In this document: positions 9,018-17,480 of the stretch, in pieces
Layout: every line of letters starts with the position of its first letter
How positions within the stretch are numbered: the first letter of the stretch is position 1
Source of the DNA: Chryseobacterium indologenes
GTDB taxonomy: Bacteria > Bacteroidota > Bacteroidia > Flavobacteriales > Weeksellaceae
Length of the DNA stretch: 64,000 nucleotides
Direction of reading: 5' to 3'
NCBI GenBank assembly: GCA_002439165.1
Contig: DJTE01000033.1
Location: forward strand, 62,001 to 126,000
Program-made: the position numbers and the translations under genes
Notes under the pieces: model-generated
What the model was told of the DNA's origin: nothing
The model's database searches: none
What the model saw: only the letters and a program-made list of their open reading frames with translations

Positions 9018-9911
9018 CTATTGTTCAACAATCGTTAAAACATTATATCCGCCTGTATTAAGCAGAGCCCGCTTATCCGGATCCCAAGCCACGTTAATCC
9101 AGACAAAAGGCCTGAGTTTATCTCCTGCATTCAGATAAACACTTACCGTACAGGCAGAGCCGGCAATTACGGCATTCGGTGGATTTCCGGTATCCTGAGG
9201 GTAACCGTTATTGGTTTTAACTCTTTGTGTTACCACATTGGAAGAATCCCTTACCTCCCAGATCGCTTCCGTCTGGTTTTGTCCGAAACTGGTATTGATC
9301 TGGCTTGGGGCAAGCGCAAACGTAAATGTGGCAAAATAAACACCTGCCCTGGGAGCTATAAACTCTCCTGTTACGGGATTAAAATTGGTTCTGGGCTGTC
9401 CGGAATCCGAATCCAGCTTCTCTGTCCATGAAGTAAGATAGGTAGAGGATCTACCGGGAATTCCGTCTGTATAATCTCCGACAGGCCATAATCCCGCTTC
9501 AAAAACAGTACAGTTGTTGTCTGTTTTTTCTGCCATTACCACAATTCTGGGTTTTCCATAAGGAAGAATGGGGATCCAGGAATTTCCGTCAGAATATTCT
9601 ATATATCCCCGAACACCGATAGCCGGACTTGGATTATACCGGATCGCTCCTGCTCCTGCCCCGGTAGCCGTCTGGTCGGTCATTCCTACTGCCATAGCTC
9701 CGTTGGTTCCGTTTCTCAGATCGACAGCTGTTTTAGGAAGGGCTACTCCGGCTCCTATTTTCCCGGTTTTATCAATGATGAATTTTTCAGCAGTATTTAT
9801 TTCCACTGCATTATCCTGACTGGGATTAGAAATACCAATGCCAATCTGGGACTGAAGGACGGCCGGAAAAATTCCCAGGCTTAAGAATAGTATATTTTTG
9901 TTCAGTTTCAT
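9018..9911 (-). CDS. Exported C1q-like protein, paralogue 1
   Basis: A 297-residue exported protein, last of three tandem paralogues. After a signal peptide (MKLNKNILFLSLGIFPAVLQ) comes a conserved N-terminal region (IGIGISNPSQDNAVEI, KTGKIGAGVALPKTAVDLR, AGAGAIRY, IEYSDGNSW). This is the recurring header of Bacteroidota surface proteins that resemble tail-fibre or structural repeats. The C-terminal half has a C1q/TNF-like jelly-roll signature, EFIAPRAGVYFATFTFAL. The function is unknown; adhesion or self-assembling surface structure is an inference. Spacing to paralogue 2 is 12 bases. It differs from its siblings by a longer insert before the jelly roll. Confidence 0.75.
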   Translation of the reverse strand: MKLNKNILFLSLGIFPAVLQSQIGIGISNPSQDNAVEINTAEKFIIDKTGKIGAGVALPKTAVDLRNGTNGAMAVGMTDQTATGAGAGAIRYNPSPAIGVRGYIEYSDGNSWIPILPYGKPRIVVMAEKTDNNCTVFEAGLWPVGDYTDGIPGRSSTYLTSWTEKLDSDSGQPRTNFNPVTGEFIAPRAGVYFATFTFALAPSQINTSFGQNQTEAIWEVRDSSNVVTQRVKTNNGYPQDTGNPPNAVIAGSACTVSVYLNAGDKLRPFVWINVAWDPDKRALLNTGGYNVLTIVEQ

Positions 9912-9923
9912 ATGTTCAGTTTT

Positions 9924-10754
9924 TTATAATTCATAAATACTAATGCTGTTATTGGTTCCTCCGTTGCCTGTATCAATATTTCTTGTACCTCCGAAATTAT
10001 GATAGACTTTAAACTGAATGGTATTTCCGGCTGATAAATTGAAAATGGCAATACAGTTACCGCCTACAATATTGCTCACGGTATTGATATCCCATGCCGG
10101 ATAAGAATTTACACTCCTGTAAACCTGAATATTGCCGGTGGAAGTACTGCTCTCAATAATTGTTTCTATTCGGGAGTTCTGGGCAATATTGGCATCCGCC
10201 AGGCTGATATTAAACGAAACGATGTAAAAACCTGCCCTGGGGGCTGTAAAAGTCCCGGAACCCGCGTTAAAATTAGACTGTGAATCTGTTATTACAGACC
10301 ATCCGTCTACGGTTGTAACGGTGTTATTTCCGAAAGTTCGTGCAGTACCTTTATTGGCCAGGACCAATGCTTTTGGAGGAAGTACCATCGGAAGATTGTG
10401 CCAGGCTACACCATCAGAATACTGAATGATATTTCCGGTACTGTACCGTATAGCACCGGCCTTAGCATCAGTGGCAGTCTGAGAGCTGGTTCCCAGTCCA
10501 ATGATGCCTTTCTGGTCAGCAGAACGCAGGTCTACTCTGGTTTTAGGATCTGTAACTCCTACCCCTACCCGGCCTTCGGAAGTCACGACTATATCATTCA
10601 GTATCTGTGGTGCTGTGGGTGATATTCCTGTGTTGTCTTTCCCTGCATCTATATGAAAAGACTGTAAGGGATCTTTGGTAAAGATACCGGTTTGTGCATG
10701 CCCGGAAAAGAATAAGGTAAGGAAGAGCATACTGTATATCAGGTTAATTTTCAT
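9924..10754 (-). CDS. Exported C1q-like protein, paralogue 2
   Basis: A 276-residue middle member of the tandem trio. The signal peptide MKINLIYSMLFLTLFFSGHA is followed by TGIFTKDPLQSFHID, a segment shared with paralogue 3 (IGIHTKEPLGALHID). Then come GRVGVGVTDPKTRVDLR, AGAIRYS and a C-terminal C1q-like core TFTAPRAGFYIVSFNISL. The position of the F-x-A-P-R-A-G-x-Y motif is the same in all three, showing duplication from one ancestor. Gaps of 12 and 13 bases to its neighbours point to one operon. No enzymatic motif is seen. Confidence 0.75.
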   Translation of the reverse strand: MKINLIYSMLFLTLFFSGHAQTGIFTKDPLQSFHIDAGKDNTGISPTAPQILNDIVVTSEGRVGVGVTDPKTRVDLRSADQKGIIGLGTSSQTATDAKAGAIRYSTGNIIQYSDGVAWHNLPMVLPPKALVLANKGTARTFGNNTVTTVDGWSVITDSQSNFNAGSGTFTAPRAGFYIVSFNISLADANIAQNSRIETIIESSTSTGNIQVYRSVNSYPAWDINTVSNIVGGNCIAIFNLSAGNTIQFKVYHNFGGTRNIDTGNGGTNNSISIYEL

Positions 10755-10767
10755 TTTTATTATTTCT

Positions 10768-11592
10768 TTAATGTTCTATAATGGTGAGATTGTTAAAACC
10801 CGCATCGGGATGCATAAGGTCTGAATTTACCCTTAAGGCCCTTGAAGAGGTTGTGATATTCTGCCGCAGTTGAGGACGTACGGTCTGGCCGGCTGTCAGG
10901 TTTGCAGTAATGGCGGCAGAACCTCCGATCTGGGCATCTTCATTGGCTCTGGCAAATGTTTTGAAAGACCGTGCCAGGATGGATGTGCTGCTGGGGCTGA
11001 AAAACTGGCTGGTTACTTCAGAAGAATTGGCTACCGGTCCTGAAACAAAATTATAAGTCATCAGAAAAGTATATACGCCGGCCCTGGGTGCGGTAAAAAT
11101 CCCGGAGCCCGGTTCGAAGCTGTTCGTCAGATCCCTTACTTCAGTCCATCCGGTAACATTTACATCCGTATTATAGGCAACAGAAAATGTATTGGTCATC
11201 CTTGCTACAACTACTGCTTTAGCAGGAAGAATAATTGCGGTTTCCCAGGTATTGCCATCAGAAACCTGGATCTTTGAGGATGTGGGTTCATATCTTACGG
11301 CACCTGCTCCTGCGGCATTGGCTGTCATTGTTGTGGAACCAAGCCCTAAAGCATTCTGCGTACCTGCTGATCTCATATCCAGTTTCACTAAAGGAAGATC
11401 TGTCCCTGCTCCTATAAAACCTGATTGGGTAACAATAAGATCATTACTGATCTGATGTTGGGTGACAGGAGTTACATTATCTTTTGCTCCGTCTATATGC
11501 AGAGCTCCGAGGGGTTCTTTTGTATGGATTCCTATCTGCGCGGCGGCAGACATCGAAATCAGAAGTGCTGTTGGCAGTAGATTTTTTTTCAT
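10768..11592 (-). CDS. Exported C1q-like protein, paralogue 3
   Basis: A 274-residue first member of the trio in transcription order. Signal peptide MKKNLLPTALLISMSAAA, N-terminal repeats IGIHTKEPLGALHID, GFIGAGTDLPLVKLDMR and AGAGAVRYEP, and C-terminal jelly-roll motif IFTAPRAGVYTFLMTYNF. The C1q-like end of such proteins forms trimers in characterised families, but no interaction partner can be inferred here. About 100 bases separate it from the upstream HTH gene; this gap holds an AATCAA-N6-TTGATT inverted repeat (11655-11672) that could be an operator. Confidence 0.75.
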   Translation of the reverse strand: MKKNLLPTALLISMSAAAQIGIHTKEPLGALHIDGAKDNVTPVTQHQISNDLIVTQSGFIGAGTDLPLVKLDMRSAGTQNALGLGSTTMTANAAGAGAVRYEPTSSKIQVSDGNTWETAIILPAKAVVVARMTNTFSVAYNTDVNVTGWTEVRDLTNSFEPGSGIFTAPRAGVYTFLMTYNFVSGPVANSSEVTSQFFSPSSTSILARSFKTFARANEDAQIGGSAAITANLTAGQTVRPQLRQNITTSSRALRVNSDLMHPDAGFNNLTIIEH

Positions 11593-11654
11593 TGTATATT
11601 GTTTAAATTAATATTGAAGTATCAATCAGGAAATATCTTAAATTACTTAAAATG

Positions 11655-11672
11655 AATCAATTAAATTTGATT
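11655..11672. promoter_or_regulatory. Inverted repeat upstream of the C1q-like operon
   Basis: AATCAA, 6-base spacer TTAAAT, TTGATT is a perfect 6-bp inverted repeat between the HTH gene pair and the first C1q-like gene. The flank TTGATTGATATTGATAA adds overlapping half sites. Operator function is inferred. Confidence 0.35.
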
Positions 11673-11694
11673 GATATTGATAAAAGAACTCTAT

Positions 11695-12018
11695 TTACAG
11701 ATACTTCTTTTTCCATTGGGCAATTGTATTTCTGCTTAATTTGAAATGACGGGAAAGCTGGGTATTGTTGTATCCGTTCTTTTTCTGAAAATCCAGGATC
11801 TGAAGGATAGATTCCCGGTCAAAAAAACGGTGTTTCTGGTTAAAAGTAAATGTGCTTTGATCTTCTCTTCCTGAAATAATACTGCTGCAGGTAATCACAT
11901 CCAGCATTGAAAGATTCTTTTTGGAAAGTATGTCTTTAATTTCCTCTTTTTTATCAGGATATTTTTCATTGATCATATCGGTGTAGATCCTTCTGTAATC
12001 AGGAATATTTTTCATCAT
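11695..12018 (-). CDS. Small helix-turn-helix protein (transposase-like HTH), second of pair
   Basis: A 107-residue protein. The C-terminal part ESILQILDFQKKNGYNNTQL and SRHFKLSRNTIAQWKKKYL is a helix-turn-helix of the type in IS3 OrfA and related proteins, with the recognition helix around NTIAQWKK. The N-terminal half (YRRIYTDMINEKYPDKKEEI) has no recognised domain. There is no catalytic DDE domain nearby and no terminal inverted repeats, so it is more likely a domesticated regulator than a transposase part. It follows the 146-residue HTH protein by 8 bases and precedes the C1q-like operon in the same direction. Confidence 0.7.
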   Translation of the reverse strand: MMKNIPDYRRIYTDMINEKYPDKKEEIKDILSKKNLSMLDVITCSSIISGREDQSTFTFNQKHRFFDRESILQILDFQKKNGYNNTQLSRHFKLSRNTIAQWKKKYL

Positions 12019-12026
12019 TTCAGTGT

Positions 12027-12467
12027 TTAAGAGTTTATTTTTGTGTCATCGTATTTATTAATCCATTTATAAAGTGTGCTCTTGGGAATTTTGTATTCGG
12101 CAACCACGCCGGATTGGGTCATTTCCCCTTTCCGGATCTTATCCAGAACAAATTCTATAATTTCCTTTGTGTAAAGGTTTTTTCTGAAGGCTGGAAGTGA
12201 AGACGGTAGTTTTATCTTCCGGATATAATCTGTGGAAGACTGTGGTGCATATAAGATCAGATGCTGTGAGTAGAGTCTGAAGAAATCATATTCAAGAAGT
12301 TTGCACCATCGTAGCAGTACATCCGTATTCAATGACGCAGAACGGTACATCCCGTTAATTTCTTCTTCTGAGGCATCGAGAAACCGGGAGATACGCTGTA
12401 TATCAATGCCATTTTTTTCTACGCATTCTTTAATCAGCAGTCCGATATTTAAATTTTTCAGATCCAT
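12027..12467 (-). CDS. Helix-turn-helix protein with two DNA-binding-like regions, first of pair
   Basis: A 146-residue protein. The N-terminal 60 residues (IGLLIKECVEKNGIDIQRIS, RFLDASEEEINGMYRS) look like a Cro/Xre-type fold. The C-terminal region (YTKEIIEFVLDKIRKGEMTQ, SGVVAEYKIPKSTLYKWINK) is an IS3 OrfA-like helix-turn-helix. Homologues of this layout are frequent in Chryseobacterium and related genera, often annotated as transposase, usually as a stand-alone pair with a second small HTH protein. No transposase catalytic domain or terminal repeats are present, so a regulatory role for the following exported-protein genes is inferred. Confidence 0.7.
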   Translation of the reverse strand: MDLKNLNIGLLIKECVEKNGIDIQRISRFLDASEEEINGMYRSASLNTDVLLRWCKLLEYDFFRLYSQHLILYAPQSSTDYIRKIKLPSSLPAFRKNLYTKEIIEFVLDKIRKGEMTQSGVVAEYKIPKSTLYKWINKYDDTKINS

Positions 12468-13031
12468 ATGTGTTTTTTAATTGATTTTTTTCTGTTTTGT
12501 TGAACCTACGAGCTTTCATTAAAACCAGAATGAAACACGGGAAAAGCAATAGGATAAAGCTTCGGATTGAGGGAACTGGAAGTTTTTGCCCTTAACATTG
12601 CTTTTCATAATCCGTATTTTAAAAGGCCTGAAATTTTATGCTTTTTGTTAAGCTCAGTCCTGAATGCAACATTAGCAGTTTATGAAGAGACCGTAAAATG
12701 AACCGTGTTGTAATTTCAGAATATGTTACATCTTTTAGGTTCAATATTTTAATCTGAATTCTGAAACGGTTATCTTCATAAAAAATGACTCCCCCAAATG
12801 ATTTAATTTTTTTTACTGTAATAGCAATTACTGTAAGAATTTTTGCAAAAAGTGTTATTTCTGCGAAAGCTGACTATATATTATATTTCTGAGGCGATTT
12901 TGAATTTAAATCATTTTAAACCAATCTATTAAATTTATTATACGATACAATAAATTCGGAAAAACTAACACTATTTTTATGTAATAATAGTTAATTTTAC
13001 ACTTAATTTGTGGACTGAAAAACACAACCAC
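12468..13031. other. Divergent intergenic region
   Basis: About 560 AT-rich bases between the HTH pair and the TPR-AraC regulator. No open frame with coding character and no strong hairpin was found. It must hold the promoters of both directions, but no exact TAnnTTTG element was seen; ACACTTAATTTG just before 13008 is an imperfect match. Confidence 0.35.
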
Positions 13032-14621
13032 ATGAAAAAATTAACTCTCTTTTTTGTCTCTTTTATTTTCGGATTTTATTACGCACAGGTTGATATGGAA
13101 TCTGTCAGCCGGATTGAATCAAAAATTAAAAAAGCCGAAGCACTGGCCAAAGACAAACCCTCTCAATCCATAGAACTTTTTCATGAGATCTACACCATTT
13201 CAAAAAAACAGGGGTACAGAAAAGGAATGCTGGAAAGCAGCACTATGCTTATGGCTAGGTATTTTGATCTTGGAAATCACAAAAAAGTAATTAATTTAAG
13301 CAGTGAGGCTGAAAAACTGGCACTGGAATTAAAAGATGAAGCCATTCTGGCCAATGTTTACAGACTCAGGGCTTCATCCTATACGGAACTCGGCTTCAAT
13401 GATGAAAGTATTAAAGAACTCAGAAAAGCTCTGAAAATAACTGATAAAGTAACATCCAATGATAAAAGAAAATATTTGGAGGCTTTAACGTATATTGGTT
13501 TTGCCACCTATTCAGCCCATGTGAACGCACCTTTGGACAGTGTTATTTATTACCAGAAAAAAAGCATGGAAAGCGCCGTCAGAATTGGAAATGATCCGGA
13601 TTTTATATCAAAAAAATATCACCTGCTGGCTTTGGCTAATATCAATTTAGGAATGACAAGCGTTGCTGCCGGCCGGATAAATGATGCGGAAGACCATTTT
13701 GGAAAAGCTCTGGAGATATGCAGAAATGATCATTACGGTGTTTCGAAAAACCTGGAGATAACCGTCCTGAATGAATATGCCTGGCTTTACTACGATCAGA
13801 AGAAATATAATAAAGCAGTATATTATGCTTCCCGCGCCGAAGAATTTGAAAAAATAATCAGTATCCCGTATATACGCAGAGACCTGTACGAAGTATCCTT
13901 TAAATCATATGTGGAACTGGGAGAAAAAACGGCTTCAAAAAAGTATATGAACCTTTATGCAAAGCTTAATGACAGTCTGGTAAATGCAGAAAAGAAGGCT
14001 ATCAGTATTCCTGTAAAGCAGATAATAGATAAACAGGGGCAGGCTCATACAGGCGATATGCGGAAGGTGCTGATGGCTGCTCTGGCTGTTTTTGTCTGTA
14101 TTGCTGTGGCAGGCTGGGGAGTATGGAAGATAACCCGGAAAAAGCTTCAGGACCGGTATGATCTTGCCATCAGAAACCTGAAAAACAATCCTGTTTCCAT
14201 AACAAATAATCAGGAAACGGCAGAGACTTCGGAAAAAAGCATCTACATTACAGATGATACCGTGAATATGATCCTGATGAAACTGGATAAATTTGAAAAA
14301 TCCCAGAAATTCATTAAAAAAGATCTCAGCCTTACTTCTCTTGCCAATGAACTGAACACCAATACCAGATATCTTTCTGAAATCATAAAACAGCATAAAG
14401 AAAAAAATTACAACCACTATATCAACAGCCTGCGCATCGATTATATTACCAAAAAGCTCTATGAAAATCCTATTTACCGGGAGTATAAGATCAGTTATCT
14501 GGCGGAAGCCTGTGGCTTTTCTTCCCGGGAGGTTTTTGCAGTTATATTTAAAAAAGAAACCGGAGTAAGTCCCTCCTATTTTATCAGCAATCTGAAGAAA
14601 GACCATTCCGAATCCAGCTGA
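13032..14621 (+). CDS. TPR-membrane-AraC transcriptional regulator
   Basis: A 529-residue single-polypeptide regulator common in Flavobacteriia. The signal/anchor MKKLTLFFVSFIFGFYYAQ is followed by TPR-like helical repeats over residues 20-300 (for example NVYRLRASSYTELGFNDESI and YAWLYYDQKKYNKAVYYASR). A membrane helix MAALAVFVCIAVAGWGVWKI lies near 346-365, and a C-terminal AraC/XylS double HTH covers the last 100 residues (LTSLANELNTNTRYLSEIIK; YLAEACGFSSREVFAVIFKK). The TPRs would lie in the periplasm and signal across the membrane to the DNA-binding domain. An in-frame start 24 bases earlier would spoil the signal sequence, so ATG 13032 is chosen. Targets unknown; the ClC gene is the nearest downstream candidate. 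Confidence 0.88.
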   Translation: MKKLTLFFVSFIFGFYYAQVDMESVSRIESKIKKAEALAKDKPSQSIELFHEIYTISKKQGYRKGMLESSTMLMARYFDLGNHKKVINLSSEAEKLALELKDEAILANVYRLRASSYTELGFNDESIKELRKALKITDKVTSNDKRKYLEALTYIGFATYSAHVNAPLDSVIYYQKKSMESAVRIGNDPDFISKKYHLLALANINLGMTSVAAGRINDAEDHFGKALEICRNDHYGVSKNLEITVLNEYAWLYYDQKKYNKAVYYASRAEEFEKIISIPYIRRDLYEVSFKSYVELGEKTASKKYMNLYAKLNDSLVNAEKKAISIPVKQIIDKQGQAHTGDMRKVLMAALAVFVCIAVAGWGVWKITRKKLQDRYDLAIRNLKNNPVSITNNQETAETSEKSIYITDDTVNMILMKLDKFEKSQKFIKKDLSLTSLANELNTNTRYLSEIIKQHKEKNYNHYINSLRIDYITKKLYENPIYREYKISYLAEACGFSSREVFAVIFKKETGVSPSYFISNLKKDHSESS

Positions 14622-14763
14622 ATCATATGATTAAGCATTTCGTAAAAAAAATATTTTCACCCTGATTGACAGTATATTACATGTATTTCCTTGAACTCCG
14701 GTTAACCTGTTTATAAAGATATGCTTACCTTTACCTAACCTTTTGAGGTCAAAATTATTCCCG

Positions 14764-16611
14764 GTGAAGATTCACAATAAAAAAAGATACCTAAGTTTTC
14801 TAAAATTTAAAAGAGACTTCCAGAACTATGGACTGGAAAAAGCCCGAAGCTATGAGCTTGTTCTCCACTGGCTGAACAACAGACTCAGCCGGAACCAGTT
14901 TCTGGTGCTTTCCGGGATTCTTGTAGGCTGTACCGCAGGTCTTGCAGGAGTAATCCTGAAAACTCTGGTTCATAATATCCATTACTTCATTACCCATAAG
15001 GTTCATTTCGAATACCAGATCCTGTTTTATATTGTCTTTCCTTTTCTGGGAATTGTGCTTACATCATTGATTGTGCTTACTTTATTTAAAGGTCAGGACC
15101 GGAAAGGAATCGGAGCTATTCTGTATGAGATCGCCCAGAATTCAAGTATTGTAGCTTCAGTAAAAATGTATTCCCAGGTTATTCAGAGTGCTGTAACAGT
15201 AGGACTGGGAGGGTCTGCCGGTCTGGAAAGCCCGATTGCGGTAACAGGAGCTGCCATTGGTTCCAATTATGCACAAACATACAGACTGAGCTATAAAGAA
15301 CGTACCCTGCTGCTGGCTGCGGGGGCTACTGCCGGAATTGCTTCTGCATTCAATGCACCCATTGCCGGAATTATGTTTGCCTTTGAAATTCTTCTTACCG
15401 GAGTAGTTTTCACAGATTTTATTCCTTTGGTGGTTGCAGCGGTCTGCGGAAGTCTTTTATCCAGGATATTGCTCCAGGAAGATGTGCTTTTCAGGTTTTA
15501 TACCCGGGAAGCCTTTAACTATAAAAATGTTCCTTATTATCTTATTTTAGGGGTGGTAACGGGACTTTATGCACGTTATTTTGTTGTTATTTCACAAAAA
15601 GCAGAACATTTTATCACCGGGCTTAAGCTTTCCAAAATGCGAAAGGCTATGTTTGGAGGCGCGGTACTCTCCTTTCTTTGTGTTCTCTTTCCGCCCTTAT
15701 TCGGGGAAGGATATGAAACGGTAAAAGCTTTTACCGGAGGTGAAATTCAGGAAGTCATCAGAAACAGTTTTTTCAGATATTTTGAAATCGGAGACTGGAC
15801 AGTGATTATTTTCCTTGTTCTGGTATGCCTTTTAAAGGCTTTTGCCACTTCTTTCACCATATTCAGCGGAGGAAACGGAGGGAATTTCGCTCCCTCTCTT
15901 TTTGCCGGGGGGACCGTCGGCTATTTATTTGCGTTGATCTGCCAGCGCATCGGTTTCACGGAAGTTCCTGTGACGAATCTTGTTCTGGTGGGAATGGCCG
16001 GAGCTATGAGCGGTGTACTTTATGCACCTCTTACCGCTATTTTCCTGATTGCAGAATCCAGTTTCGGGTATGACCTGTTCATTCCGCTGATGATTGTTTC
16101 GGTAATGTCTTACCTCATAGCAAAATGGTTCTCTCCTATTTCCCCGGAGCTGAAATCATTAGCCGATGAGGGAAAAATTTTCACCAACAAACATGATAAG
16201 AACATACTTTTTGCTCTCCGCACAGAAGACTTTATCGATAAATATCCTGAAACCATCCGGGAAACGGCTTCTGTTTCCGAACTTTTTGAACTGGTAAAAA
16301 GCGGAAACAAAAACATCTTTGCAGCAGTAGACCAGGAAGGAAAACTGAAAGGAATTCTTACCCTGGATGATATCCGGCCTTATCTTTTCAATTTTGAAAC
16401 AGACAGTTCCCTTACGGTTGCCCAGATCATGAAAACCCCTCCTGCGGTATTACAGCGAGAGAATAAACCGCTGGAAATTCTTCAAATATTTGATGATACC
16501 GGGATGTGGAACCTTCCGGTAGTAAATGCTGATAACGGTTTTATCGGGTTTATTTCAAAATCATCCATTCTGATGAGTTACAGGCAGCTACTGAAAGAAT
16601 ATTCTGATTAA
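14764..16611 (+). CDS. ClC-family chloride channel/transporter with CBS pair
   Basis: A 615-residue integral membrane protein of the ClC family. The ion pathway motifs are readable: GGSAGLESPIAVTGAAIGS contains the gating glutamate position (GxEGP-type motif read here as GLESP), and GGNGGNFAPSLFAGG is the GxFxP motif. About ten to twelve membrane helices span residues 45-450, followed by a cytoplasmic CBS pair from about 460 (LKGILTLDDIRPYLF and FIGFISKSSILMSYRQ). Retention of the gating Glu suggests proton-coupled exchange rather than a pure channel. Start codons possible are GTG 14764 (MKIHNKKRY) and TTG 14743; the former gives the shorter, more typical N-terminus. Confidence 0.88.
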   Translation: MKIHNKKRYLSFLKFKRDFQNYGLEKARSYELVLHWLNNRLSRNQFLVLSGILVGCTAGLAGVILKTLVHNIHYFITHKVHFEYQILFYIVFPFLGIVLTSLIVLTLFKGQDRKGIGAILYEIAQNSSIVASVKMYSQVIQSAVTVGLGGSAGLESPIAVTGAAIGSNYAQTYRLSYKERTLLLAAGATAGIASAFNAPIAGIMFAFEILLTGVVFTDFIPLVVAAVCGSLLSRILLQEDVLFRFYTREAFNYKNVPYYLILGVVTGLYARYFVVISQKAEHFITGLKLSKMRKAMFGGAVLSFLCVLFPPLFGEGYETVKAFTGGEIQEVIRNSFFRYFEIGDWTVIIFLVLVCLLKAFATSFTIFSGGNGGNFAPSLFAGGTVGYLFALICQRIGFTEVPVTNLVLVGMAGAMSGVLYAPLTAIFLIAESSFGYDLFIPLMIVSVMSYLIAKWFSPISPELKSLADEGKIFTNKHDKNILFALRTEDFIDKYPETIRETASVSELFELVKSGNKNIFAAVDQEGKLKGILTLDDIRPYLFNFETDSSLTVAQIMKTPPAVLQRENKPLEILQIFDDTGMWNLPVVNADNGFIGFISKSSILMSYRQLLKEYSD

Positions 16612-16921
16612 ACCAGATGTGGTAAGATTTAAAGTTTGCAGAGTTTTGAACCATTATACTGCTAAAACAGAGGTCTTCAGGAAATAAGAAAAAATACTTA
16701 TTTCAGTCTCACTGATTAAGCTGATCCGCCAGATTTAAAGTCCCTACAAAAAAGTAAAAACTTGCGTTGACCGATAAATACGCTCTATTTTGTCGGAAGG
16801 CTCCCCGTAAGCTCCACCATAAGTCTAATAAGATATTTAGCCTTTTTATATTTTATTTTCTTTCATATTGAAATACTATTGCTAATTTAGTACGCTGAAA
16901 TTTGAATTTAACAATTAAGGT
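16612..16921. other. Intergenic region before the lipoprotein gene
   Basis: About 310 bases without coding potential. Near 16897-16904 GAAATTTG is a one-mismatch match to the -7 consensus, 17 bases before the lipoprotein ATG. No terminator hairpin for the ClC gene was recognised. Confidence 0.3.
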
Positions 16922-17422
16922 ATGAAAAAGTTAATCTTACTGGGATCATTATCCGTTTTTATGATCAACTGTAATAAGAAAGCAGAAGCCCCGGCTCCCA
17001 AACCTGAAAAAGATACTGTGGCCACAGCCGAACCTGTAATGGATACCCTGGGTCCAAAATCGTTCTGTTATATGGGAATTACCGGAAAAGACACCGTTTT
17101 TGCGTCCATTGATGATAATCTGGGCACCATTACCGGAAAAATGGCTTATAAAAACAGTGAAAAAGACAGTTCAAAGGGAGAGGTAACCGGTTTCAAATCA
17201 GGAGATACATTAAAGCTTACGTATGAGTTTCAGTCTGAAGGAACGAAAAGCAAAAGAGATATTTACTTCCTGCAGCAGGATGGCACTTTAGTTGAAGGAA
17301 TCGGAGGTCATAAAGAAGAGGATGGACAGATGAAATATGCAGATGAGAAAAAAATCAGCTATAAAGATGGACAAAAATTAAGAACGGCAGATTGCCAAGC
17401 CATTACCAAAGCTTTAAAATAA
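16922..17422 (+). CDS. Predicted lipoprotein of unknown function
   Basis: A 166-residue protein with a lipoprotein signal, MKKLILLGSLSVFMINC, where Cys17 would be acylated. A proline- and charge-rich linker (KKAEAPAPKPEKD) leads to a domain beginning FCYMGITGKDTVFASIDDN with beta-strand-rich, soluble character and many Lys/Asp residues (TGKMAYKNSEKDSSKGEVTG). No known domain was recognised. It stands alone before a bidirectional terminator. Localisation to the inner leaflet of the outer membrane or periplasmic face is inferred from the signal. Confidence 0.75.
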   Translation: MKKLILLGSLSVFMINCNKKAEAPAPKPEKDTVATAEPVMDTLGPKSFCYMGITGKDTVFASIDDNLGTITGKMAYKNSEKDSSKGEVTGFKSGDTLKLTYEFQSEGTKSKRDIYFLQQDGTLVEGIGGHKEEDGQMKYADEKKISYKDGQKLRTADCQAITKALK

Positions 17423-17445
17423 AAAAAATAAACTTTGCCAGCCAG

Positions 17446-17480
17446 GCTGTTTTCAATTACCGGAAACAGCTTTTATTTTT
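17446..17480. terminator. Bidirectional terminator
   Basis: GCTGTTTTC, 7-base loop, GGAAACAGC followed by TTTTATTTTT, with a T-rich flank also on the minus strand. It separates the lipoprotein gene from the convergent phosphotransferase gene. Confidence 0.8.

Noticed and set aside
12027..12467. Insertion sequence including the two HTH genes
   Set aside because: No catalytic DDE/DEDD protein, no terminal inverted repeats and no target duplication were found around the pair.
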